Source: Chelonoidis abingdonii
Taxonomy: Eukaryota > Chordata > Testudines > Testudinidae
Direction: 5' to 3'
DNA: 64,000 nt
Assembly (NCBI RefSeq): GCF_003597395.2
Contig: NC_133778.1
Span: 26,510,108 to 26,574,107 of the forward strand
In this document: in pieces, positions 1-9,963 of the stretch
How positions within the stretch are numbered: the stretch's first letter is position 1
Layout: each line of letters begins with the position of its first letter
The notes under the pieces: generated by a model
What the model saw: the letters and a program-made list of their open reading frames with translations, nothing else
Databases searched by the model: none
What the model was told of the DNA's origin: nothing
Position numbers and translations under genes: made by a program

Positions 1-837
1 NNNNNNNNNNNNNNNNNNNNNNNNNNNNNNNNNNNNNNNNNNNNNNNNNNNNNNNNNNNNNNNNNNNNNNNNNNNNNNNNNNNNNNNNNNNNNNNNNNNN
101 NNNNNNNNNNNNNNNNNNNNNNNNNNNNNNNNNNNNNNNNNNNNNNNNNNNNNNNNNNNNNNNNNNNNNNNNNNNNNNNNNNNNNNNNNNNNNNNNNNNN
201 NNNNNNNNNNNNNNNNNNNNNNNNNNNNNNNNNNNNNNNNNNNNNNNNNNNNNNNNNNNNNNNNNNNNNNNNNNNNNNNNNNNNNNNNNNNNNNNNNNNN
301 NNNNNNNNNNNNNNNNNNNNNNNNNNNNNNNNNNNNNNNNNNNNNNNNNNNNNNNNNNNNNNNNNNNNNNNNNNNNNNNNNNNNNNNNNNNNNNNNNNNN
401 NNNNNNNNNNNNNNNNNNNNNNNNNNNNNNNNNNNNNNNNNNNNNNNNNNNNNNNNNNNNNNNNNNNNNNNNNNNNNNNNNNNNNNNNNNNNNNNNNNNN
501 NNNNNNNNNNNNNNNNNNNNNNNNNNNNNNNNNNNNNNNNNNNNNNNNNNNNNNNNNNNNNNNNNNNNNNNNNNNNNNNNNNNNNNNNNNNNNNNNNNNN
601 NNNNNNNNNNNNNNNNNNNNNNNNNNNNNNNNNNNNNNNNNNNNNNNNNNNNNNNNNNNNNNNNNNNNNNNNNNNNNNNNNNNNNNNNNNNNNNNNNNNN
701 NNNNNNNNNNNNNNNNNNNNNNNNNNNNNNNNNNNNNNNNNNNNNNNNNNNNNNNNNNNNNNNNNNNNNNNNNNNNNNNNNNNNNNNNNNNNNNNNNNNN
801 NNNNNNNNNNNNNNNNNNNNNNNNNNNNNNNNNNNNN
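1..837. other. assembly gap (N run)
   Basis: All bases are N. The gap cuts off the left part of the Harbinger element that begins at its edge. Confidence 0.99.
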
Positions 838-1631
838 TTTGCAGTCCCAATACAAAAAGCTCCAGCATGACCCGTACGGGGGAGAGTACTGCGACTCTGA
901 TCGCTTTATGGAAGACCAAATCTGTGTGTTCAGAGCTCTTGTTACAGACGAATGCCAGCGTTTTGAAATAATCTCCGGCTACACAGCGCTGTTACATGAC
1001 AATGTTAAATCGGAGCCAAAGAATCAAAGGATGCTCATGGAGGGAGGGAGGGAGTATTGAGACTCCAAGCTATTTACCACAGTCCACAGCAAGGCTCTGG
1101 CAAAAGTTTTGCAATCTTGGCTGAGCTCACAATGACTGTAGGTTCAACACAGGTTCATGGGCGTTGTTTCGGGGAATAGTCCTCAGTTTCTCCCCCCCCC
1201 AGCACCCACGTGAAAGGAAAAGGGAAAAAATATTTTCCTTGACTTCTGTCATATGGTTCGACACCTATGTTCGCCACCCGTGCTGATCAGAGCTCCACGC
1301 TGGGCAAACAGGAAATGTAATTCAAAAGTTTGCGGGGCTTTTCCTGTTTACCTGCGCGCTGCATCCGAGTTCAGATTGCTGTCCAGAGCCGTCAGTGGTG
1401 CACTGTGGGATACCGCCCGGAGGCCAATAACGTCGATTTCTGTCCACAGTAACCGTAATCCGATATGTTAATATCGAATTTAGTGCTACTCCTCTCGTTG
1501 GGGAGGAGTACAGAAATCGATTTAAAGTGCCCTTTATATCGATATAAACGGCGTTGTAGTGTGGACGGGTACAGCGTTAAATCGATTTAACGCTCTTTAA
1601 ATCGATTTAAACGCGTAGTGTAAACCAGGCC
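838..1631 (+). mobile_element. PIF/Harbinger element, 3' part only
   Basis: From about 1285 to 1631 this matches the 3' end of the Harbinger copy at 20941-24837. The shared landmarks are the GATCAGAGCTCC block, the GGATACC segment, the GGGGAGGAGTACAGAAA block, the TATATCGATATAAA palindrome, and the terminal sequence GTAGTGTAAACCAGGCC. The next bases are TAA, a plausible 3-bp target duplication. The left end is lost in the gap. The stretch 839-1060 is open in the plus direction for 73 codons and runs into the gap (residues such as DPYGGEYCDSDRFMEDQ). I do not recognise that peptide, and it does not match the Myb exon expected at this place in the other copies. It may belong to a subfamily or be chance. 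Confidence 0.75.
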
Positions 1632-1634
1632 TAA

Positions 1635-1795
1635 GTGTAGCCCTTTTTTCCCATGCCCTATATGATCATCTCGTAGATGTCTAAATTTTTCCAGCTGGTT
1701 TGCAGCTGTGACTACACAAACTCTTCTCCCCACACAAGATCCACCACTTCCTGTATACTCCAAGTTGGAGTGCATTTGGCGCATTCAACCACCAT
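1635..1795 (-). pseudogene. Myb/SANT-like DNA-binding exon of the older Harbinger (fragment)
   Basis: Read on the minus strand from the ATG at 1795, the peptide has the first part of a Myb/SANT (trihelix-type) domain: TWSIQEVVDL, VWGEEFV, a stop codon, SQLQTSWKNLDIYEMI, another stop, then GMGKKGYT. The pattern W-x-x-x-E-V-x-D-L...W-G-E-E...K-N...I-Y-E-M-I is the same as in the Myb exon at 23896-24475. In this transposon superfamily the Myb-like protein binds the element ends and helps the transposase reach DNA. Two in-frame stops and truncation at the junction with the inserted element show it is dead. Confidence 0.65.
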
Positions 1796-2171
1796 GACCA
1801 GCTGGGCTGGCAGGCTCTCCATGTTGATAAACAGGAAATGAAAATTCAAAAGTTCCCAGGGTTTTAACAGGTGAAGGGCTGTTTCCTGTGTACCTGGCTA
1901 CTGTGCAGTGGAGTTGAAAACTATCAGCAGCACAGTCACAGCACAGCATTGTGGGACACCTCCCAAAAGCTAATTCAGTCAACTGAAACAAGGCTGTGTC
2001 TACACTGCCTCTCTGTGGACCTACCAACATTGAATTAAGCCCTTTGCCTCTCTTGGAGGTGGAGTAATTAAGTTGACTTAAGGTGGAAGGGACCTGGTAG
2101 TATAGTCACATACATTAAGTTGACATAAGGCGGCTTCCATCAACCTAAGTTTGTAATGTAGATAAGGCCTC
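1635..2171 (-). mobile_element. older Harbinger-like element, interrupted
   Basis: The right end (about 1786-2171) has the layout of the younger family's 3' end: a CAGGAAATGAAAATTC block, an ATTGTGGGACACC block, a CTCTTGGAGGTGGAG block and the terminus TGTAATGTAGATAAGGCC. It is much more diverged. Reading leftward on the minus strand there is a Myb/SANT exon that stops exactly where the younger copy ends at 1631. This indicates a Harbinger element inserted into another Harbinger element. The remainder of the older copy must lie to the left of the gap or be missing. Confidence 0.6.
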
Positions 2172-2270
2172 AGTCCCTGAATTTAGGCTCTCCCTGACAG
2201 CTTCCTCATTCCTTGAGGGTTGTATAATTCATTCTAGTGTCTCTCTAGTTGAAAAATCAGTTCCTAAGGG

Positions 2271-2536
2271 CTTGTCTATGTGAGGACATCCAGGGTACTT
2301 AATCCAAAATAACAAAAGGTATGACTAAGAAATGGATTAATTAAACCATGTTTAACTCCAGTGTTAATATCCTCATTCAGAATTAGAGTCTTAAGTTAGG
2401 TTTAACTTAATTTACTTGCTTTAATTTTGAATAACATTGTCCATACAGAGATTTAATGAGGCTTTACTAATCCCCTTCAAGTTCACTTATTTTATTAATT
2501 TGGATTTATTTTTCTGGATGTCCCTGTGTAGACAAA
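2271..2536. mobile_element. MITE-like element with imperfect terminal inverted repeats
   Basis: The left end CTTGTCTATGTGAGGACATC and the reverse complement of the right end (positions 2514-2536) agree at 17 of 23 bases, with the core TTGTCTA and GGACATCCAG conserved. The interior is AT-rich with no coding potential. I could not fix a target-site duplication, so the superfamily is open. Confidence 0.5.
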
Positions 2537-4989
2537 CTCTAATTCTCTTTCAACTCTCATTACATGGGAAGTTAAGTGTTAAATTGGTAAATTATTTGTT
2601 ATCACAACCCTTTTATAACTCTTCAGTTTATGAAAATGTTTGACAAGTGAAATACTTCAGAGACAGACAGTCCTATAACTGTCTTTTTTTTGAACCTTGC
2701 TTTAATAGGAACTTGTTGAAAATCAGTCAGTTCTAGCTCTGCTCTTCCACCCTGAAGAACGATGCCAAGTATTGTTTTTCCATGTTAGTCTTATTGAACT
2801 TTCCAGTGTGAATGGCTCTATATGGCATGACTCCCTTCAATATCAGAGTGTACTGAATTATATAATCAAGGACACAGCACCACAGAACTAATTAAAAGAA
2901 CAAACACTGAACAATTGGACAGCATAATTTATTGTGCAGGCTAGAAATGAAGCAACTATGATGCATATAGAACGTCAGAGAGCCTTCAAGGGTAAATCTT
3001 TTTAGGCCATTTCTATGGCTACAGTATTATTGGATATGCTAGAAAAGCCAACTCCTCACCCTGCCTACCTTTGGGTGGCAGTGTGTACTCTCAACACCAA
3101 TTCTGTATCATATTCCATTTTCACGTCTCAATCCTCAGGATGCCTACAAATGCCTCCTTGACACAACCACCTGACAAATGAAAATACATCTGTGGGTCAT
3201 TGGTTAAGTATACCCAGTCACACTTTTGTTAGCTGTATTTCAGATGACACTGTATAATCACAATCACATCAGTAAAAGGAGATTGCATGTCATTCATCCA
3301 TACTTTGATGATGGAAAAGCATTGGAATATCATTTACTTTGATGCAACATCCAATCACTTGTTATTGATCTGACTGGCACCACTCCATATAGAATCAAAA
3401 GTTGATTCTGTTGCATCATGATCTCAATTAGCACGGGCATATATATCTCCATGTTACCATTTCTCTCACCCTTAGGATGTTGACAAGTGCAGTACATACT
3501 TTGTTTATGCAATAGTGTTCAGCCACAAATGTAAGGTGGAAAAAGGATATTCTCCTAGTTCCAAATATATCTGTCAGATGTGTTCAGTATTCAAACTATC
3601 CCCAACAACCCTGGACTCATGTTTGCTCACATATTCTATTTTTATGTACATGCAGTATACTGTTGTGCAAAAAGGTTGTGTTATTTCTAGGTGGTAAATT
3701 ATACAGTAATTTGGATGCTACCAAAAATATGGTAAAATATTCTACCTACCATATCTGAATTTTACTGCAGCTGGAATGGCCAACATTTTCAGAAAATAAG
3801 TAGTGATTTGGAGTCTCAACTTTGGGGTGTGCAATTTGAGACATCTTAAAGGGGCCTGCTTTTCATAAGGTGATGCTTAACCCTTTTTGAAAAATCAGGA
3901 GTTTTTAAAGTGTCTTGGTTGCAGCATTCAAAAAAAGAGCACCCAAGATCAACAACCACTTTTGAAAATGTTGTCCTTGTCTATATTTTCAAAGTAATGC
4001 ATTTTTAGAGTAATTTTAATGGTCCACTTCTCTGAATGTATACACTTGCATTTTCAGATGCAATTATTCTAGCAGAGAGCACTGAATAGTATCAGTATTT
4101 GATTGGTGATCAGTTTTTTTTATTATTACTGAAGTACTTACTTGGGAGTAGGAAAGGAGGAAGTTTGGGTAGAAAAAAGGGTTGAAAGTTTTCACTAACC
4201 TATTTATAGTATCCATTAATTGATTGTATTCTTGTGGTTACCTCTCAGTTAAAAACCATTTGAAACAAGAGTGCTCGTCTAAATTATTATATTATTCAAA
4301 AATTCATTTAAGTGATTCTGCAAAGTCATCATTAGATTATCAGTTCAATGATATATTTTATATAAGACAGTAATACTGGTTGAAATTTTTCAAAGTCATC
4401 AAGGGCAGTTAAATTCATATTACATAATTTCCATTCAAATTAATGAATTTATATTACCTAGGTTGCAATGAAAAGCTCAGCCATTGACCTATATTCTTCT
4501 CTGTTTATAAGTTGTTTCTACCACTAGTGGCCATTGTGGTGGACCAGCAAAACACTTATTTTCTTTTCCCTTTTTATTATTTTAAAAACACTCTTTACTT
4601 TATAGAGTGGAATGTTTAAAATTCTGCTCCCAGATTTTTCTCAGAATCCTCAGTCAAGAGTTAGAGACCCGGGTAAACATTTGGAGGACTTGGATTGTTA
4701 CTGAAACTGTAGATGGACACTGGCCAAAGAAGCAACAACAGCAGTTAGAGAAGTTAGCATGCATCTATCACTTAGCTACTTCTGTCTTCCAAAAACAAAT
4801 GCATCACATTCTAGTGGGATAGCGTCAACATTCCTTATTCATGTAACTCAATAGGATGTATATTCTTAAATCCTTTAGTCCTCTCTGAATATCTACTTCT
4901 TATTCTGCAAATAGTGCCATTTATTTCAAAGGAGGTACCTGTAAATTGCTACTCAAAGTAGTAAGTTAAGGAGAATTTCTGTATCCTGG
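2537..4989. other. unique AT-rich sequence, no gene seen
   Basis: I found no recognisable exon, RNA gene or repeat here. Short open frames are not supported by family similarity or codon pattern. Confidence 0.6.
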
Positions 4990-5071
4990 TCTCTGGCTTC
5001 TGCTCTGTCAGACTGGAAATAAGGCATACATTTTTAACAGTAATTAACCATTGGAACAATTTACCAAGGGT
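4990..5071 (+). mobile_element. CR1 LINE 3' tail, first piece (host of the nest)
   Basis: The segment reads like the end of CR1 ORF2 and the beginning of its 3' untranslated region: GGTAATTAACC-like sequence followed by TGGAACAATTTACCAAGGG. The expected continuation (GTGGTGGATTCTCCATCACTGGC) reappears at about 9010. The CR1 was therefore split here by the insertion occupying 5072-9009. Confidence 0.7.
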
Positions 5072-5639
5072 ACTCAGACTTTAAGGTCAGATGGGACCAT
5101 TATGATCATCTAGTCTGACCTCCTGCACAATGCAGGCCACAGAATCTCACCCACCCACCCCTGTATCAAACCTGTGTCTGAGCAACTGAAGTCCTCAAAT
5201 CATTGTTTAAAGACTTCAAGGTGCAGAGAATATTCTAGCAAGTGACCCATGCTCCATGCTGCAGAAGAAGGCGAAACCTGCCCCCCCGGCTTCTGCCAAT
5301 CTGCCCTGGAGGAAAATTCCTTCCTGACCACAAATATGGCAGTCAGCTAAATCCTAAGCATGTAGGCAAGACTCACCAGCCAGACACCCAGGAAAGAATT
5401 CTCTGTAGTAACTCAGATCCCACCCCATATAACATCCCATCACAAGCCATTGGGTATATTTACCACTAGTAGTCAAAGATCAATTAATTGCCAAAATTAG
5501 GCAATCTCATTATACCATCCCCTCCATAAACTTATCAAGCTTAGTCTTGAAGCCAGATATGTCTTTTGCCTCACTGTCTCCCTGAGAAAGCTGTTCAGAA
5601 CTTCACTTCTCTGATGGTTAGAAACCTTAATCTAATTTC

Positions 5640-7104
5640 AAGTCTAAACTTCCTGATAGCCAGTTTATAACCATTTGTTCTTGTGTCCTCATTGGGTTCT
5701 GAGCTTAAATAATTCCTCTCCCTCCATAGGTATTTATTCCTTTGATAAATTTATAGAGGCAATCATATCTTCCCTCAGCCTTCTTTTAGTTAGGCTAAAC
5801 AAGTCAAGCTCTTTTTGAGTCTCCTTTCATATGACAGGTTGTTTCATTCCTGGGTCATCATAGTAGCCCTTCTCTGAACCTGTTTCAGTTTGAATTCACT
5901 CCCACTTAAACATTGGAGACCAGAACTGCACCCAGTATTCCAGATAGGTCTCACCCGTGTCTCTTATACAATGGTACTAATACCTCCTCTATCTCTACTG
6001 GAATACCCCACCTGATGGCATTCCAAGACTGCAATAGCTTTTTTCATGCCATATCACATTGATGGCTCATAGTCATCTTGTGATCAACCAATATTCTGAG
6101 GTTCCTTCCCTCCTCTGTTACTCTTCCAACTGTGAGTACCCAGCTTATAAAAAAATCTTGTAATTAATCCCTGATGCATGGCCTTGCACTTTTCACTATA
6201 TAAATTTCATCCGATTACTGTTACTCCAGTTTACAAGGTCATCCAGATCTTCCTGTATGACTATGCCAGTCCTTTCTGTATTGGCCATACCTCCCAGCTT
6301 GTGTCACCCACAAACTTTATTAGCACTCTCCAACTTTTTGTGCCAAGGTCAGTAATAAAAAGATTGGTCCCAAAACTGATATCCTGAGGAACTCACTAGT
6401 AATCTCCCTCCAGCCTGACATTCACCTTTCAGTACAACTCGTTGTAATCTCCCCTTTAACCAGTTCCTTATCCACCTTTCAATTTTCGTATTTGATCCCC
6501 ATCTTTTCCAATTTAGCTAAATAATTCCCATGTAGAACCATATCAAATTGCCTTACTGAAATCAAGGTAAATTATATCCGCTGTATTTTCTTTGCTTAAG
6601 AAATCTTAACCTTCTCAAGAAGGAGATCGGTTGGTTTGCATGATCTTACCTTTTGTAAAACCATGTTGTATTTTGCCCAATTACCATTGACCCTGAAAGT
6701 CCTGACACTACATTTTTCCTTCAAATTTTTTCCAAGACCTTGCATACAACAGATGTCAAACTGACAGGCCTGTAGTTGCCCGGATCACATTTTTCCTCTG
6801 TTAGCAATTCTCCAGTCATATGGTACATCCCCTGAGTTTACAGATCCATTAAAAATTCTTGCTAATGGGCTTGCAGTTTCATGTGCCAGTTCCTTTAATA
6901 TTCTTGGATGAAGATTATCTGGGCCCCCTGATTTTGTCCCATTAAGCTGTTTGAGTCTGGCTTCTACCTCCATATCCTCATTCCTGTTTGTAATCCTACC
7001 ATTATCCCTGAGCTCCTCATTAAAGACTGAGGCAAAGTATTTTTTTAGATATTGGGCCATGCCTAGATTATCCTTAACCTCCACTCCATCCTCAGTGTTT
7101 AGCG
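5640..7104 (-). pseudogene. CR1 reverse transcriptase remnant
   Basis: The N-terminal part of the reverse transcriptase is clear at 6785-7084 on the minus strand: YFASVFNEE, KSGGPDNLHPRILKELAHE and SGDVPYDWRIAN match the CR1 pattern that precedes the palm. Below 6785 the frame is broken many times. The active-site motif, normally FADD in this family, reads FVGD near 6300-6325, so one catalytic aspartate is lost. The last part is 3' untranslated sequence. In a working element this enzyme would make cDNA at a nicked genomic site. This copy cannot do so. Confidence 0.7.
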
Positions 7105-7109
7105 GTCCC

Positions 7110-7832
7110 TCTCAAGGTGTCAGCCCACTCTGAACTTTAGGGTACAAATGTGGGGACCTGGATGAGATAAGCCCTAAGCTTATTTACCAGTTTAGATCTA
7201 GTAGCTGCTACTACCAAATAGTTTAAACAAACATTTATGGGAGAGTTATTTGGAAACTGTCTTTCCCCTAAATATTTCTCCAGTCTTTATCCCCCTTTTC
7301 CTGGCAGGATTGAGACTGATTCACCTCCCACCAATTCCTGGTGAGCCCAGATCCAGAAAACTCTTGGATCTTAAAATAAGGAAAGATCAATCCGGTTCTT
7401 AAAAGACTTTAATTAAAGAAAAAGGGTGAAAGGAATACCTCTGTGAGATTAGCATGCAAGCTACTCTCACAGACAACAGATTCAACACACAGAGGCTGTC
7501 CCTCTGGGCAAAAACTTAAGGTTACACAAAAGAAACCCAATTTGATTCTGCCTCTTATGCAAAATGAAATCACAAAAGAAAATAAACATAATCTAATACA
7601 TTCCTTCTCTAAACACCTGCTACTTTTAAGAAATGTTAGATAGCTGATTCCTGGATCCTTCACTCCAGCATAAACTTTTCTGAACAGACAAAGACTGATT
7701 TCTCTCCTCTCTCTTTGAAAACCTCTTGTCCCCTCATTGGTTCCTCTGGTCAGGTGTCAGCTAGGCTATGTGAACTTCTTAACCCTTTACAGGTAAAAGA
7801 GGAATTTAACCCTGGACTGTCTGTTTATGATA
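7110..7832 (-). mobile_element. solo LTR, endogenous retrovirus type, inside the CR1
   Basis: On the minus strand it begins TATCATAAACAG (expected TGTCATAAACAG) and ends CACCTTGAGA (expected CACCTTGACA), a TG...CA LTR with one change at each end. The same 5 bases, GTCCC, flank it at 7105-7109 and 7833-7837, and the CR1 sequence reads through if one copy is removed. The first 150 bases resemble the LTR at 59892-60847, including the CTTTTACCTGTAAAGGGTTAA block. No internal viral gene is present, so it is a recombination remnant. Confidence 0.8.
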
Positions 7833-8765
7833 GTCCCACTTCTTCTTTCTGTATTTCTTCTCATTTATATGGCTATAGAACCTTTTACTAGTGGTTTTAA
7901 TTCCCTTTGCAAGGTCCAACTCTACACGGATTTTGGCCTTTCTAACTTTATCCCTACATGTTCTGACCTTAATAAGGTAGCTTTCTCTGCTGATCACTCC
8001 CATCTTCCATTCCTTGTAGACTTCCTCCTTTTTCTTAATCATCTCTCTGAGATGTTTACTCATCCAGCTTGGTCTACAACTCCTACCTATGAATTTTTTC
8101 CCCTTTCTTGGGATGCAGGCTTCTGATAGTTTCGACAACTTTGACTTGAAGTAATTCCAGGCTTCCTCCGCCTTTAGTTTCCCCAAGTTCTTTAGTTAGG
8201 GAAGTGGATTGGACTGATATTCTTAATTCTTTAAAGTTAGCCCTTTTGAAATAAACTCTAGTCACAGATCTATTTTTTTGTTTATCCTTCCTTTTAGTTT
8301 AAACTGAATTAGCTCATGATCACTGGAACCAAGGTTGTCTCCTCCAACCATTTCTTCTATGAGGTCCTTGCTATTCACCAAAACCAAATCTAAAATGGCA
8401 TCCCCTCTTGTTGGTTCCGCAACTACTTGGTGACAGAATCCATCAGCTATTGCATCTAGGAAAATCTGAGCCTTTTTATTAGCAGCACTTGTCCACCAGT
8501 GTATATCTGGGAAGTTAAAGTCTCCCATGATCACACAATTCCCATTAGTATTTATTTCATTAAAAACATTAAAAGGGTCTCTATCCATATCCAGATCAGA
8601 TCCCAGTGGTCGATAGCACACCCCAAGCACTACCTCAGGGGAGGCTCTAGTAGCTTTCTTCCCCAATGTGATTTTTTGCCCAGACTCTTGTCTTATCTAT
8701 TCCATCCCTTCTTATTTTTACCTCATCATTGATATACAATGCTACTCCACCACCTTTGCCTTTAT
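7833..8765 (-). pseudogene. CR1 endonuclease domain and linker (partial ORF2)
   Basis: The minus strand encodes most of the apurinic-type endonuclease of CR1 ORF2. In order: KGGGVALYI near 8750, VVLGVCYRPLGSD near 8620, the metal-binding motif GDFNFPDIHW near 8500-8540, LDLVLVN, and SSDHELIQFKL near 8311-8330. The Asp and Asn of GDFN and the SDH triad are intact. After a frameshift near 8262, the linker to the reverse transcriptase follows (AWNYFKSKL, SRPSWMSKHLREMI-like). This domain nicks target DNA for target-primed reverse transcription. It lacks its N-terminus and is separated from the polymerase by the LTR. Confidence 0.8.
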
Positions 8766-9009
8766 GTCTCCTCTGTTTACAGCTCTGTTTGCTGGCCTTT
8801 GTGCTGCTGAAGGTGTCTATACTGCTGCCTGACTGGCTGGCTACCTTTATAGGACCCTTAGTCAGAGAAGCCTCACCCCCTAATCAGGGCTCAGCTTCTT
8901 TCCCAGCACACTACCCCTACCAGCCTCCACACATACAACTACAACTAGCTACAAATACCTTCTCCTCCAACAGAAGTCCCACTCAAACTCCCTTGCTTAC
9001 AGCTCTGGT
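8766..9009 (-). mobile_element. probable CR1 5' leader
   Basis: This block lies between the endonuclease fragment and the point where the plus-strand CR1 resumes, so it should belong to the inserted element. On the minus strand it holds CTGATTAGGGGGTGAGGC, a TATA-like CCTATAAAGG and a CAGTCAGGCAGCAG segment, with no coding frame. This resembles the untranslated start of a CR1, but I cannot confirm the family. A different small insertion is possible. Confidence 0.4.
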
Positions 9010-9086
9010 TGTGGTGGATTCTCCATCACTGGCAACTTTAAAAATCAAGATTGGATGTTTTTGCTAAAAGATATACTCTAGGCATT
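9010..9086 (+). mobile_element. CR1 LINE 3' tail, second piece
   Basis: Sequence TGTGGTGGATTCTCCATCAC followed by the GATTGGATG and AGATATACTCTAGG blocks is CR1 3' untranslated sequence. It continues the piece ending at 5071 and is itself split by the LTR at 9087. Confidence 0.75.
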
Positions 9087-9709
9087 TGTGATGGGGTATT
9101 CACACCCCATGAACCTGAAAAAGGTTCATGGGATCTGAGAGGGGTTCGATAACCTGATAACCACACCTGAGGGAGAGTTAAGTTTGATAAACAAGCACTG
9201 ATTAAGGATGGAGCCCAGCTGAACAGGACTGGTAGTGATCTTGTATAAAGCCAGGAAGTGAGAGGCTGCAGTGTGAAAACTTGCAGTCATTTCTTTGGGC
9301 TTTGAGAGGGAGAGAAGACCCAGGGTAGAAGCTCTGGGATCCTGGCCCTGAAGAAAGATTTTACCCAGAAGAGTGGTGGAGCAGAAGCCTGATAGTGACA
9401 GAGTAGGAACAGACATTTACTGCTAGTTGTAGGGCTCTTGAGCTGGAACACAGAGTAGTGGGTGGGCTTGGGTTGCCCTACTAGCCACTAGGGAAGTGAT
9501 ACAGACTGGAAGACCGCCTGAGACAAATTGTCTAGTGAGACATTGATACCCTAGAAGGAGAAAACTATAGTGATCTGGCCAGAAGATCAAACCATGAAGA
9601 GGGAGCACTGTACTTTTTAGCACATGAGAGGGGTATCAGACCAACCAGTATATTCCCTAGATTTTTCCACAAATAGGTGCCCCTGTAGTGAATAAAGAAC
9701 TCCATTACA
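9087..9709 (+). mobile_element. solo LTR inserted in CR1 3' tail
   Basis: The element begins TGTGATGGGG and ends CCATTACA, a TG...CA structure of 623 bases. It is flanked by GCATT (9082-9086) and GAATT (9710-9714), a 5-bp duplication with one change. The CR1 sequence TCTAGGAATTATTTGGGG is restored when it is removed. An AATAAA polyadenylation signal lies at 9691-9696, which supports plus orientation. No internal retroviral sequence is present. It has no resemblance to the other two LTRs in the window that I could see. Confidence 0.75.
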
Positions 9710-9806
9710 GAATTATTTGGGGTGTGTTTTATGGAGTATGTTATACAAGAAGTCAGACTAGATGATTGCAATGGTCCTTTCTGGTCTTTGAATCCATGAA
9801 TCTGAC
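9710..9806 (+). mobile_element. CR1 LINE 3' tail, third piece and terminus
   Basis: AATTATTTGGGG, then GTCAGACTAGATGATTGCAA, TGGTCCTTTCTGG and a degenerate ATCCATGAATCT terminus are the standard CR1 3' end. This closes the nest that begins at 4990. Confidence 0.8.
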
Positions 9807-9917
9807 AGTAATTTATCACTACTTTGCAGTACAAGTTTCATGGATCTCAAAGCACTTTCTACAACCTGAGCCAAACTCATATGAATGTGTCTCATTATTT
9901 CTTGTTAGTTCTATAGT

Positions 9918-9918
<1 letters not shown>

Positions 9919-9960
<42 letters not shown>
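9919..9960. repeat. (GT)21 microsatellite
   Basis: There are 21 uninterrupted GT dinucleotides. Such tracts are often polymorphic in length and can be collapsed in assemblies. Confidence 0.98.

Positions 9961-9963
<3 letters not shown>

Larger units (their letters stand above)
5072..9009 (-). mobile_element. CR1 LINE in antisense orientation, inserted into a plus-strand CR1
   Basis: On the minus strand the element runs from a possible 5' leader near 9009 through endonuclease and reverse transcriptase remnants to a 3' end at about 5072. That end carries the CR1 signature GGAGGTCAGACTAGATGATC. A solo LTR at 7110-7832 interrupts it. The flanking plus-strand CR1 sequence is continuous if this block is removed, which sets the boundaries to within about 10 bases. 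ORF1 and the start of the endonuclease are missing, so this copy is internally deleted as well as interrupted. Confidence 0.75.

Noticed and set aside
5242..5469. Open frame in the plus direction with a Cys/Arg-rich start
   Set aside because: It is antisense sequence of the CR1 3' untranslated region.
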